In this document: positions 36,583 through 44,732 of the stretch, in pieces
How positions within the stretch are numbered: the stretch's first letter is position 1
How the letters are laid out: every line of letters starts with the position of its first letter
Origin: Jeotgalibacillus sp. S-D1
GTDB lineage: Bacteria; Bacillota; Bacilli; Bacillales; Jeotgalibacillaceae
Direction of reading: 5' to 3'
Assembly (NCBI RefSeq): GCF_004358665.1
Contig: NZ_SMZR01000003.1
Location: 62,001 to 126,000, forward strand
Length of the DNA stretch: 64,000 nt
Translations under genes and position numbers: made by a program
The notes under the pieces: model-generated
The model's input: only the letters and a program-made list of their open reading frames with translations
Told to the model about the DNA's origin: nothing
The model's database searches: none

Positions 36583-37068
36583 ATGCCCGCTCAGTTTCTA
36601 TTAAATCTTCTAATTGCTGTTTTATGGGTGCTTCTCAATGATGAATCCACTTTTGAAGTCCCTACTTTTGTAGCTGGATTTATGATCGGTATTGTTATTA
36701 TTTTTCTCATGCATCGTTTTTTTGGAACACCATTCTATCTAAGACGTGTCATCTCCATGTTAAAGCTGCTATGGATCTTTAATTATGAGTTGATTACTTC
36801 AAGTTTTTTAATCATGAAACAGATTCTTATCCCCTCAACTAAGATTGAACCTGGAATCTTCACGTATGAAACCAAGCTGAAAAATGACTGGCAGGTTACA
36901 GCATTAGCCCTTCTGCTGATGCTGACACCCGGATCCGTAGTGCTGCGTGTGTCACCTGAAGGAACCACCTTCTTTATTCACGCCATGGACGTCAGAGATT
37001 CAAAGCCTTTGGTTCTAAAATCGATAAGAATGTATGAAAAAATCATTCTGGAGGTGTCCCGCTCATGA
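36583..37068 (+). CDS. mrpE: Na+/H+ antiporter subunit E
   Basis: A 161-residue subunit with two N-terminal membrane helices (FLLNLLIAVLWVLLND, then FVAGFMIGIVIIFLMHRFF) and a cytoplasmic domain with the family motif LLMLTPGSVVLRVSPEG followed by HAMDV. GGGAGG precedes the ATG. The 30-base gap after mrpD is the largest within the operon. MrpE is required for full antiport in B. subtilis. Confidence 0.95.
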   Translation: MPAQFLLNLLIAVLWVLLNDESTFEVPTFVAGFMIGIVIIFLMHRFFGTPFYLRRVISMLKLLWIFNYELITSSFLIMKQILIPSTKIEPGIFTYETKLKNDWQVTALALLLMLTPGSVVLRVSPEGTTFFIHAMDVRDSKPLVLKSIRMYEKIILEVSRS

Positions 37069-37349
37069 CGACCATCATTTTCACAACAGCCATCGTCCTT
37101 TTTTGCGTCGCTATTGGCATGGCCCTTGTACGTGTCATTAAAGGGCCTTCCCTGCCTGACCGGGTCGTTTCCTTTGATGTGATCGGGGTTAATTTGATAT
37201 CGGTTGTGGCCGTTTTAGGTGCTATCTTAAATACTGCTGCTTATTTAGAAGTAATTTTAATTATTGCCATTCTTGCCTTCATCAGCACCATCGCCTTTTC
37301 AAAATATATTGAGAGGGGGGTTATCATTGATCGAAAGCGAAATAATTAA
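37065..37349 (+). CDS. mrpF: Na+/H+ antiporter subunit F
   Basis: A 94-residue subunit with three helices. RVIKGPSLPDRVVSFDVIGV is the MrpF signature. Its ATG overlaps the mrpE stop as ATGA, and GGAGGTG lies upstream. In some bacteria MrpF also takes part in bile salt or cholate export. Nothing unusual is seen here. Confidence 0.95.
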   Translation: MTTIIFTTAIVLFCVAIGMALVRVIKGPSLPDRVVSFDVIGVNLISVVAVLGAILNTAAYLEVILIIAILAFISTIAFSKYIERGVIIDRKRNN

Positions 37350-37689
37350 ATTAATTGGTGCAATAATGGTTCTGCTTGGCAGTATAATGGCCATTATCAG
37401 TGCGTATGGCCTTATCAGTCTTCCGGACGTGTATACCCGTTCACATGCAGGTACGAAGAGCTCTACACTGGCTGTCTTGTTAACCCTGACTGGCGTCTTT
37501 ATCTACTTCCTGGCCGCCGAGCATTATTTAAGCATAAGACTCGTTCTAGGAATAGTCTTTTTATATTTAACAGCACCAGTTGCCGGCCATTTAATTTGCC
37601 GTGCTGCCTATGTATCAGGAATTGATATTAAAAAAGAAATCACGGAAGACGAGATTCATGAAAATGAATATCAGACATATCGGGAATAA
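37327..37689 (+). CDS. mrpG: Na+/H+ antiporter subunit G
   Basis: A 120-residue final subunit with three helices. GLISLPDVYTRSHAGTKSST is the MrpG signature. A TTG at 37327 is taken as start because GAGAGGGGGG is just upstream and because MrpG proteins begin at this point; the frame is open further 5' inside mrpF but without a site. It overlaps mrpF by 23 bases. A terminator follows at 37712. Confidence 0.93.
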   Translation: MIESEIIKLIGAIMVLLGSIMAIISAYGLISLPDVYTRSHAGTKSSTLAVLLTLTGVFIYFLAAEHYLSIRLVLGIVFLYLTAPVAGHLICRAAYVSGIDIKKEITEDEIHENEYQTYRE

Positions 37690-37711
37690 AGATCGTCCAG
37701 ATGGGATTGCT

Positions 37712-37759
37712 CCCCTTAAGGAACAGAGAAGAAAATCTGTTTTCTTAAGGGGTTTTTTT
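37712..37759 (+). terminator. Terminator of the Mrp operon
   Basis: CCCCTTAAG and CTTAAGGGG pair around a GA-rich loop, followed by seven T. Confidence 0.85.
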
Positions 37760-37870
37760 GTGTCAGAGGACGTCCAGTCTGCCCATTGTTATTGGAATTA
37801 CTTTGGATAGATTAGACATGGCTGTTTTGAAGGAGACGTACAGATAGGCCGGGCCGGGCGGTGGCTGAAA

Positions 37871-37983
37871 TGTAGAACCTTTCTTTTTATATGTAGAACT
37901 TGCAGACTGAAGTGTAGAACATCTGCGTTATAGTGTAGAAGTTTCATTTTGAAGTGTAGAACATCGGCGGTGAAGTGTAGAAC
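37871..37983. repeat. Six tandem 21-base repeats carrying TGTAGAAC
   Basis: TGTAGAAC (one copy TGTAGAAG) begins at 37871, 37892, 37913, 37934, 37955 and 37976, exactly every 21 bases. The bases between are less conserved. On the minus strand an open frame (37798-38010) reads six heptads of the form VLHFxxx, but it has no ribosome binding site. It lies between the Mrp terminator and the purU terminator. Function unknown: iteron-like protein binding or a heptapeptide-coding minisatellite. Confidence 0.8.
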
Positions 37984-38035
37984 CCCCCAGGAAAGCGCTG
38001 TCCAACCCATCGCTAAATATGGGGTGTATTACAAA

Positions 38036-38079
38036 AAGAGGCCTTTACGAACATGTTCTTGATCGTAAAGGCCTCTTTC
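38036..38079. terminator. Bidirectional terminator 3' of purU
   Basis: AAAGAGGCCTTTACGA pairs with TCGTAAAGGCCTCTTT, a perfect 16-base stem. On the minus strand it ends purU. Confidence 0.85.
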
Positions 38080-38103
38080 CGGGTTTTGTTCCAAACTCTT
38101 TTA

Positions 38104-39003
38104 TTAAAATACAATCGTTTTGTTGCCGTCTACAATAATCCGATCCTCCAGATGCCATTTTACCGCTCTGGCCAGAACACTTCTTTCAATGGAACGGCCA
38201 ATTTTTTTCATCGCATCAATATCATCACGGTGATCTACACGCATTGTGTCCTGCTCAATAATCGGCCCTTCATCTAAATCATTGGTTACATAATGAGAGG
38301 TTGCTCCAATCAGCTTAACCCCGCGCTGAAAAGCACGGTCATATGGGCGTGCACCGACAAAGGCAGGCAGGAATGAATGGTGTATATTAATGATCCGCTT
38401 TGGATTTTTCTCTACAAAGGTCGGAGTTAAGATCTGCATATAACGAGCCAGTATGATGACATCAATCTTGTATTCCTCCAGAAGCCTAAGCTGCTCTGTT
38501 TCAACTTCACGGCGGTTTTCTTTGCTCGCAGGAATATAGACGAATGGAATACCAAAGCCTTCCACAAGCTCTCTGGCCGTTTCATGGTTACTGATCACAA
38601 GGGCCAGATCCGTCATTAAGTCACCGCTTTGCCATTCCCACAGGAGTTCGCGGATACAATGAAGCTCCTTTGACACAAAGATGGCTGTTCTTTTGATTTC
38701 AGAGGGAAAGGTCATTTTCCAATCCATCGAAAAGTTTTCGGCAAGGGCAGCGAATGACGTCTTGATTTCTTCTTTTTGCTCCTGAAGCGACGGGCATGCA
38801 AACTCAATACGGAGAAAAAAGTCCCCGCCTTCTGGATTTGTTGAATACTGGCTTGAATCAATTATATTGGCTTTGTATTGAAACAAGAAACGGGAAACAG
38901 CCGCCACAATTCCCGGCTGATCAGGGCATCTTACGAGTAAATTACCCAGGTTTTGTTTTCGTTCCTTGTAAGCATTTATTTGCTGTTCTATTTCACTTGT
39001 CAT
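38104..39003 (-). CDS. purU: Formyltetrahydrofolate deformylase
   Basis: A 299-residue enzyme that hydrolyses 10-formyltetrahydrofolate to formate and tetrahydrofolate. It has an N-terminal ACT domain (LVRCPDQPGIVAAVSRFLFQ) and a C-terminal formyl transferase fold with INIHHSFLPAFVGARPYDRA, GATSHYVTNDLDEGPIIEQD and the catalytic Asn/His/Asp set. AGGAGGAAC is upstream of the ATG. It is monocistronic. Length is as expected (about 280-300). Confidence 0.94.
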   Translation of the reverse strand: MTSEIEQQINAYKERKQNLGNLLVRCPDQPGIVAAVSRFLFQYKANIIDSSQYSTNPEGGDFFLRIEFACPSLQEQKEEIKTSFAALAENFSMDWKMTFPSEIKRTAIFVSKELHCIRELLWEWQSGDLMTDLALVISNHETARELVEGFGIPFVYIPASKENRREVETEQLRLLEEYKIDVIILARYMQILTPTFVEKNPKRIINIHHSFLPAFVGARPYDRAFQRGVKLIGATSHYVTNDLDEGPIIEQDTMRVDHRDDIDAMKKIGRSIERSVLARAVKWHLEDRIIVDGNKTIVF

Positions 39004-39179
39004 TGTGTTCCTCCTTCAGGCAAACCTGCCTTCTATAAAAAGATGTTAGGTATGATAGTAAGGGATTCACCAGTAAAATGAAAGTAATCTCATTTAAAAC
39101 ACGAATAAAGCACTCTGTTCACATTTTATTTTAAATAAGTACAGTTGTGCCGAAGAACACAATAAAAGTTTTATAAGGG

Positions 39180-39313
39180 GACCGGTTCATTTCCGCTGCA
39201 GGCGGAGACTTTCCGCGGGGCGTGCGGTGAGCCACTTCGAGCTAAAGCCCTTCAGTGTCTCACCTTTCACGCTTCATCCCGCCGGAGTCCCCGCCTTACG
39301 CTCCAATGAACCT
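39180..39313 (-). repeat. Palindromic intergenic repeat, subfamily 2, copy 3
   Basis: Runs from ACCGGTTCATTTCCGCTGCA to GCTCCAATGAACC and is the inverse orientation of the copies at 7390 and 9051. It lies between aceA and purU, after the aceA terminator. The rest of the aceA-purU gap (39004-39179) shows nothing I can name. Confidence 0.72.
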
Positions 39314-39334
39314 AAGATTACAAAAGCACTGCAC

Positions 39335-39386
39335 AAAAAAGAAGATCCTTACGAACAGTCTTTGTTCGTAAGGATCTTCTTTTTTT
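39335..39386. terminator. Terminator of aceA
   Basis: A long perfect stem: AAGAAGATCCTTACGAAC pairs with GTTCGTAAGGATCTTCTT around a seven-base loop, with A and T runs on both sides, so it works in both directions. Confidence 0.9.
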
Positions 39387-39423
39387 AATTTGCCAGGTTT
39401 TGCACAGCCTCAGTATCCTTTCC

Positions 39424-40707
39424 TTATGCCTTTTGAAACTGATCGCTTTCAGTTGAACCTTTTAATGCGGTGGTGGATGATACGCCGCCGGAGATTACCA
39501 GTGATACTTCATCAAAGTATCCCGTTCCAACCTCCCGCTGGTGGCGTGTAGCGGTGTAGCCCATATCCTCTGCAGCAAATTCCGCCTGCTGAAGCTCAGA
39601 GTACGCTGCCATACCGCGCTCTTTATATCCTCTGGCCAGTTCAAACATGCCATAATTAAGAGCATGGAAGCCTGCAAGTGTTACAAACTGGAATTTATAA
39701 CCCATTTTGCCCAGCTCCTGCTGGAAGCTCGCAATGGTCTCTTCATCCAGTTTCTTTTTCCAGTTGAAGGATGGAGAACAGTTATAAGCCAGCAGCTTGC
39801 CCGGATATTTTTCATGAATGGCTTCAGCAAATTTTCTTGCTTCTTCTATATTAGGTTCTGACGTCTCGCACCAGATTAAATCCGCATAAGGTGCATAAGC
39901 AAGTCCGCGTGAGATTGCCTGGTCGATGCCGTCATTCGTGTGATAAAACCCTTCAGGCGTCCGCTCTCCTTTTATAAAAGGCTGATCGTAAGGATCTACG
40001 TCACTTGTAATTAAACTGGCAGCATTTGCGTCAGTTCTGGCAATAATGATGGTAGGAACCCCCATTACATCAGCTGCCAATCGGGCTGAAATCAGGTTTT
40101 TAACCGCTGTTTGTGTTGGAAGAAGCACCTTGCCTCCCAAATGACCGCATTTTTTTTCAGAAGACAGCTGATCTTCTAAATGGACGCCGCCCGCTCCAGC
40201 TTCTATCATCGACTTGGTTAATTCGAACACATTCAATGTTCCTCCAAAGCCTGCTTCCATATCGGCTACGATCGGGGCGTACCAGTATGTATCGCCCTCT
40301 CCTTCCGCCTGCTGAATCTGATCTGCACGCTGTAAGGTCTGATTAATCCTTTTAACTACCTGTGGTACGCTGTTTGCCGGGTACAGGCTTTGGTCAGGAT
40401 ACATATTGCCGGACAGATTGGCATCTGCTGCTACCTGCCAGCCGCTCAGGTAGATCGCCTGTAATCCTGCCTTTACCTGCTGCATCGCCTGATTGCCTGT
40501 CAGTGCACCGAGGGCATTTACGTAGTCTTCCGTTTTCATCAGATCCCACAGCCGTTCTGCTCCCATCGTCGCAAGCGTCTGTTCCACTACAACAGAGCCT
40601 CTCAGCTTAATTACATCTTCTGCAGTATATGGGCGCTCCACCCCATTCCATCGATCCTGATTCCAGCTTTCCGTTAATTGCTTCGCCTGTTCTTCTCTTG
40701 ATTTCAT
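39424..40707 (-). CDS. aceA: Isocitrate lyase
   Basis: A 427-residue glyoxylate-shunt enzyme that splits isocitrate to succinate and glyoxylate. The active-site loop [14 protein letters not shown] is near residue 188. The motifs [19 protein letters not shown] and [11 protein letters not shown] are family markers. AAAGGAGAG precedes the ATG. Malate synthase is not adjacent. The shunt fits growth on acetate and on the acetoacetate that scoAB would activate at the other end of the window. Confidence 0.96.
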   Translation of the reverse strand: MKSREEQAKQLTESWNQDRWNGVERPYTAEDVIKLRGSVVVEQTLATMGAERLWDLMKTEDYVNALGALTGNQAMQQVKAGLQAIYLSGWQVAADANLSGNMYPDQSLYPANSVPQVVKRINQTLQRADQIQQAEGEGDTYWYAPIVADMEAGFGGTLNVFELTKSMIEAGAGGVHLEDQLSSEKKCGHLGGKVLLPTQTAVKNLISARLAADVMGVPTIIIARTDANAASLITSDVDPYDQPFIKGERTPEGFYHTNDGIDQAISRGLAYAPYADLIWCETSEPNIEEARKFAEAIHEKYPGKLLAYNCSPSFNWKKKLDEETIASFQQELGKMGYKFQFVTLAGFHALNYGMFELARGYKERGMAAYSELQQAEFAAEDMGYTATRHQREVGTGYFDEVSLVISGGVSSTTALKGSTESDQFQKA

Positions 40708-40781
40708 ATTTATCTCTCCTTTTTGTTATAATACAAATTTAATAATTTATTATTGTTATATAACACATAGTTCAAAAAAAT

Positions 40782-41081
40782 TTAATCTACATCTGCACAG
40801 CATTCAATTGCTTCTTTAAAGCTTGAGTAATCCAGACCGCATGCACGGCAGATATTTGCCGGTTCTGTTTCATCCTTTTTTCGAAATACAACAACTTCTG
40901 ATACAGTTTGTTCTTTAATATCCAATGCACCATTTGCCGTCCCCTGGAGTTTAAATGCCTCATTTCCATAAACAAACATGGTTCCTTCCAGTTCCTGATT
41001 CGTTTTTCCTTCCAATACCTTTTGAACAATCCAGCGCTCGATCAATTCACGGCTTGTTGTTTGTGTTTGTTGAATTTGCAT
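40782..41081 (-). CDS. Conserved-looking small protein with Cys cluster, unknown
   Basis: A 99-residue protein. The N-terminal helix (TSRELIERWIVQKVLEGKTN) is followed by a beta-rich middle and a C-terminal ICRACGLDYSSFKEAIECCA segment with four Cys, which could bind a metal or form disulfides. GGAGGG stands before the ATG. It lies 74 bases upstream of aceA on the same strand, with no terminator seen between, so read-through is possible. Family not recognised. Confidence 0.6.
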   Translation of the reverse strand: MQIQQTQTTSRELIERWIVQKVLEGKTNQELEGTMFVYGNEAFKLQGTANGALDIKEQTVSEVVVFRKKDETEPANICRACGLDYSSFKEAIECCADVD

Positions 41082-41138
41082 GTAAATCCCTCCAATTAAT
41101 TTAATAAAACTAATATATAACAGTAGTTATTTATATGC

Positions 41139-41156
41139 AACTGTTTTATAACAGTT
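41139..41156. promoter_or_regulatory. Dyad AACTGTT-N4-AACAGTT
   Basis: A perfect seven-base inverted repeat about 58 bases upstream of the 99-residue protein's start. Related ATAACAG half-sites occur nearby (around 41116 and 40756). A candidate operator. Confidence 0.45.
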
Positions 41157-41250
41157 TACACTGAATTTTTCCCTTATTATCCCTCCAAACCCTGTAACCG
41201 CCCTATTTTCTCACTAAAAAAAATTTTTTTATTCTTTACATAGTAACAAT

Positions 41251-41281
41251 GTGTTAACTTAATAGTTATATAAGTTAACAC
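41251..41281 (+). promoter_or_regulatory. BirA operator and promoter of bioY
   Basis: GTGTTAACTT-N11-AAGTTAACAC is a near-canonical biotin operator (TGTTAAC arms). TTTACA at 41235 and an AT-rich -10 inside the dyad give a promoter that BirA with biotinyl-AMP would block. The bioY start is 16 bases further. Confidence 0.85.
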
Positions 41282-41296
41282 AGGAGGAGTGGCAAT

Positions 41297-41851
41297 ATGG
41301 AGAACAAGCGTTTACGAATGATGATTAATTGTGGGATTTTTGCAGCTATGACTGCGATTTTAGCTCAAATTGAAATTCCATTGCCGCTTATTCCAATCAG
41401 TGGACAAACACTCGCGGTTGGAATTACAGCGACGATTTTAGGCAGCCGCTACGGGGCGATGACCCTGGTGGTTTATATGCTGATTGGTACAGCCGGACTG
41501 CCTGTTTTTGCAGGCTTCAGCGGAGGTGCCCATGTACTTGTTGGACCAACTGGCGGGTACATATTCGGATTTATTGCCGCTGCTTTTATTACCGGTCTCA
41601 TCCTGGAAAAAACCTCGTTCAATCTTACTCAAGCAATTATCGCAAACATTGCCGGCATGATTGTCACCCTTGCATTTGGAACCATCTGGCTGAAGATCCT
41701 TCTGGACTTAAGCTGGCCAGCCGCTTTGGCAGCAGGTGTGTATCCGTTTCTCGTGGTTGGAGTTATAAAAGCTCTTCTCGCTGCCTGGATTGGCATAAAA
41801 GTACGCGAGCGCCTGCTTCAGGCCAGATTAATACAGCCGGCCGTCAGTTAA
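41297..41851 (+). CDS. bioY: Biotin transporter BioY (ECF S-component)
   Basis: A 184-residue membrane protein with six helices, the substrate-binding S component of an ECF-type biotin transporter. AAMTAILAQIEIPLPLIPIS, GTAGLPVFAGFSGG and VGPTGGYIFGF are the BioY motifs for biotin binding. AGGAGGAG precedes the ATG, and the BirA box lies upstream, which ties expression to biotin need. The EcfA/T module is not in the window. Length is normal. Confidence 0.95.
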   Translation: MENKRLRMMINCGIFAAMTAILAQIEIPLPLIPISGQTLAVGITATILGSRYGAMTLVVYMLIGTAGLPVFAGFSGGAHVLVGPTGGYIFGFIAAAFITGLILEKTSFNLTQAIIANIAGMIVTLAFGTIWLKILLDLSWPAALAAGVYPFLVVGVIKALLAAWIGIKVRERLLQARLIQPAVS

Positions 41852-41860
41852 TTCCCAAAC

Positions 41861-41911
41861 AAAAAAAGCAGCAGCACCTCTTTATTGCTAAGAGGTACTG
41901 CTGCTTTTTTG
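41861..41911. terminator. Bidirectional terminator
   Basis: AAAAAGCAGCAG and CTGCTGCTTTTT plus an inner ACCTCTT/AAGAGGT stem form a strong hairpin between the convergent bioY and metallophosphoesterase genes. Confidence 0.9.
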
Positions 41912-41917
41912 TATCAT

Positions 41918-42907
41918 TTACTTATTTTCCAAAGTCAGGAGATTAATTTGAGGAGGATTAAACAGCCGGAATTTCAGGAAAGCCACTGCATCGCTGCTGC
42001 CAAGCCCGGCGCTTACGTATTGCTGTGTGTTCTTATATTCCCACAGCCCGCTTACCCGGTCCCGGGGTGGAAACAGCCCGCCATTCTCATACCAGGCTTC
42101 CGGTACAAAGGGAGCACCGATGAAAGGCAGTCGGATTTGTCCGCCGTGATAATGTCCTGCCAGGATCAGCATGTTTTTTCTAAGCGCATAAAATCTGTCA
42201 AGATAATCCATCTGCTCATCCACCACAGGATAATGGCTCAGCGCAATAAGCACCTCTTCATCCGCATCGTTTAGTTTACTAAACTGCTCAAGCATTTGAT
42301 TTTGATAGTCAAGATAGGCCGTCTCCTTTTCAACCGGCCTTCCAACTCTGCCATAAACAGCCTTAAATCCTTCCTCCGGGTTTAATGACGCAAGATCAAA
42401 ATTCACAAAATGAATTGTGTCCTCTTCCTTTTGGATCGTCTTTACCGATTCCAGCAGCAGGACTCCACGCTCTTCCATTTGCAGGATAAAGGCGCTTTTT
42501 TCAAGCCCTCTTTGCTCTTGCACAACATAGCTGTCAGGATCTGTGTTTCCTGGTACAAAATACGCATTCTCTTTATTGTCTATTCCGTCCAGTAGATCAA
42601 AAAAGGCGGTATAATCGGATTGCTGCGGGTCGTCCAGCATATCTCCTGTAAAAACGATCGCATCGTACTCCTGGGCATTAATCTTCCTGATAAGATCTGT
42701 TTGACCTGTACCAAATTCCTTTTCATGAAGGTCCGTAATTTGCAAAATGCGAAAGCCTTCAAATGCTTTTGGAAGGGCATCCATTTGAATGGTTTGTTCC
42801 TCAATGGTGAGCCTGTTATTGTCCCAGTAGATATACGCAATACAACATATGATCGAAACAGAAACCACTGCGAGTATTATGATCTTTTTCACCGCTGAAC
42901 TCTCCAT
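41918..42907 (-). CDS. Membrane-anchored metallophosphoesterase
   Basis: A 329-residue protein with an N-terminal membrane helix (about 8-28) and a calcineurin-like phosphoesterase domain outside the membrane. The metal ligands are in ITDLHE, FTGDMLDD, FVPGNTD, ALSHYP and LAGHYHGGQ. It resembles YkoQ/YaeI-type enzymes, some of which cleave lipid pyrophosphates. A GTG at 42892 with GGAG upstream is an alternative start. It follows the lasso exporter gene by 22 bases and may be transcribed with the lasso cluster, but similar genes occur elsewhere, so a role there is only possible. Confidence 0.82.
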   Translation of the reverse strand: MESSAVKKIIILAVVSVSIICCIAYIYWDNNRLTIEEQTIQMDALPKAFEGFRILQITDLHEKEFGTGQTDLIRKINAQEYDAIVFTGDMLDDPQQSDYTAFFDLLDGIDNKENAYFVPGNTDPDSYVVQEQRGLEKSAFILQMEERGVLLLESVKTIQKEEDTIHFVNFDLASLNPEEGFKAVYGRVGRPVEKETAYLDYQNQMLEQFSKLNDADEEVLIALSHYPVVDEQMDYLDRFYALRKNMLILAGHYHGGQIRLPFIGAPFVPEAWYENGGLFPPRDRVSGLWEYKNTQQYVSAGLGSSDAVAFLKFRLFNPPQINLLTLENK

Positions 42908-42929
42908 TTAAAAGATATAATTAAGTCAA

Positions 42930-44723
42930 TCAAGGCGTCATTTCTACCTGCTTTTTCAGCAGGTGATTGAAGACCTTTGATTTTTCCTGCGACAGCTGCT
43001 TAAAGCCGCCCTGCTGCACAATTTCCCCCTCATCCAGTACAATGACCTGATCGGAATTGCGAATGGTGGAAAGCCGATGGGCAATTACTAAAATTGTCAT
43101 CTTTCCCTTCAACCGCTCCAGGGCTTCCTGAATATGCGCTTCACTTTCCGTATCAAGTGAGCTAGTTGCCTCATCCAGCACCAAAATCGTAGGCTTTCGC
43201 AAAATGGCTCTTGCCAATACGAGCCGCTGCCGTTCTCCCCCTGAAAGTTTGATTCCCCTGTCGCCAATCAACGTATCCAATCCCTTTGGAAGCTTCTCAA
43301 TGAATGCATCAGCAGAAGCGAACTGGAGCGCTTCCCACAGATCTTCGTCCGTAGCATCAGGCTGCACGAGCTGAAGATTTTCACGGACCGTGGTATTAAA
43401 CAGAAACGGATCCTGCGGAACATAGCTCATTGAGCGTCTGAGTGACAGGACATTTTCTTTAGTGAGCTCCTTGCCATCTATTAACACCTGTCCTTTTTCA
43501 GGGTGATTCAGCCCCATCAAAAGATCCACAAGTGTACTTTTCCCCGCTCCCGAGCGGCCGACAAAGGCCGTCATTTTATAAGCCGGAGCCGTAAAATCAA
43601 TGTTCTCCACGGTATAGCCAGGTTCCTGCTGATTGTATCTGAAGGAAACATTTCTGCACTCAATTTGATGATTAAGCTGCATTGGCTTTATGTTTTGATC
43701 CTGAACAAATTCCTCCTGCACTTTGCATTCCTGCTGAAGAGCCTGTACGGCTTTCAATGAAGGAAGAACAGTGGCGATTTGCTCCAGTGAAGATTGAATG
43801 CCGGCTACCCTCGGCCAAAGTCTTGAAAAAATCACGATAATCAGCATCAGCTGGGCAAGCTGAGCATTAAACATCATGATCGCAATATAAATAAATGCCG
43901 CAATTAAAATAGCTGAAGCTGCTTTGTAATACACCTGTGAGGTTGTTTTAAGCCTCATGTACTCCACCTGCTCACGCTGCATCTCATCGGTAATATCTCC
44001 ATACCAATCCAGTCTTGAGCGCTCTAAAGAATTGCTTTTAATATCTTTAATGCCGTTAATCTGATCGGTTACCCCTCCAATATACTGCTTTGCCAGCTCA
44101 TAGTTCCGCTTGCCAAGCGCAAGGGACCTCTTTAAAAACTTGCGGTTAAATAGAATCAGGATCCCTCCGCACAGCAGAATAAATAGAGTAATCATCGGCG
44201 CCAGAATCAGGGCAATGACAATTTGTATCATCGTTGTAATAAGTGAAGACATGAATTGCAGAACCGACTGTGTTCCCGAGCTTGCCCTTACCACTTCTGA
44301 GGTTAGGATATTTACAAGATCCGATTTTCGTTTATTAATAAAGAAATGCCAGTTGGAATGCAAAATGCCATTGTACGTCTTATTTCTTAAATGGCGTAGA
44401 AAACCCTGCTGAATAACAGTATTTCGTACAGTGATTTTTTGATGTAAAAGATTTTGGCTAATGGCAAGAAAAACAAATGCACATAAAATCGCCGGAAGAC
44501 TTATATAAGCAGGTATAGAATCCATAAAAGAAAACAAGCCGGCAAGCGGTATGGAAGAGCTGTCAAACTCAATGATCCCCGTCAGGCTGATCATTGGAAT
44601 TAATAGAATGACAGCAGCGCCTTCAAGAAGACCGATGGCAACCATGGCAGCTAAATTTACATAAAGAATTTTCCCTGCAAACGTATGAATTTGCTTTAAA
44701 AAGAATAAAATCTGCTTCATCAT
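42930..44723 (-). CDS. Lasso peptide ABC exporter (D)
   Basis: A 597-residue fused ABC transporter with six membrane helices in residues 15-320. The ATPase domain has Walker A GRSGAGKST, signature LSGGERQR and Walker B ILVLDEATSSLD. There is no C39 peptidase domain, as expected for lasso exporters, because the leader is removed by B2. AGGGGG precedes the two adjacent start ATGs. It is last of the biosynthetic genes and follows the nucleotidyltransferase by nine bases. It should export the mature lasso peptide and give self-protection. Confidence 0.88.
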   Translation of the reverse strand: MMKQILFFLKQIHTFAGKILYVNLAAMVAIGLLEGAAVILLIPMISLTGIIEFDSSSIPLAGLFSFMDSIPAYISLPAILCAFVFLAISQNLLHQKITVRNTVIQQGFLRHLRNKTYNGILHSNWHFFINKRKSDLVNILTSEVVRASSGTQSVLQFMSSLITTMIQIVIALILAPMITLFILLCGGILILFNRKFLKRSLALGKRNYELAKQYIGGVTDQINGIKDIKSNSLERSRLDWYGDITDEMQREQVEYMRLKTTSQVYYKAASAILIAAFIYIAIMMFNAQLAQLMLIIVIFSRLWPRVAGIQSSLEQIATVLPSLKAVQALQQECKVQEEFVQDQNIKPMQLNHQIECRNVSFRYNQQEPGYTVENIDFTAPAYKMTAFVGRSGAGKSTLVDLLMGLNHPEKGQVLIDGKELTKENVLSLRRSMSYVPQDPFLFNTTVRENLQLVQPDATDEDLWEALQFASADAFIEKLPKGLDTLIGDRGIKLSGGERQRLVLARAILRKPTILVLDEATSSLDTESEAHIQEALERLKGKMTILVIAHRLSTIRNSDQVIVLDEGEIVQQGGFKQLSQEKSKVFNHLLKKQVEMTP

Positions 44724-44732
44724 TTAATCCCC

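Noticed and set aside
37871-37983. CRISPR-like array
   Set aside because: Repeats are only about 8-12 conserved bases with a 21-base period, no unique spacers of 30 or more bases and no cas genes.
41885-42274. Plus-strand frame of 129 codons opposite the metallophosphoesterase
   Set aside because: Lies antisense to a gene with clear motifs, begins inside a terminator and has no recognisable domain.
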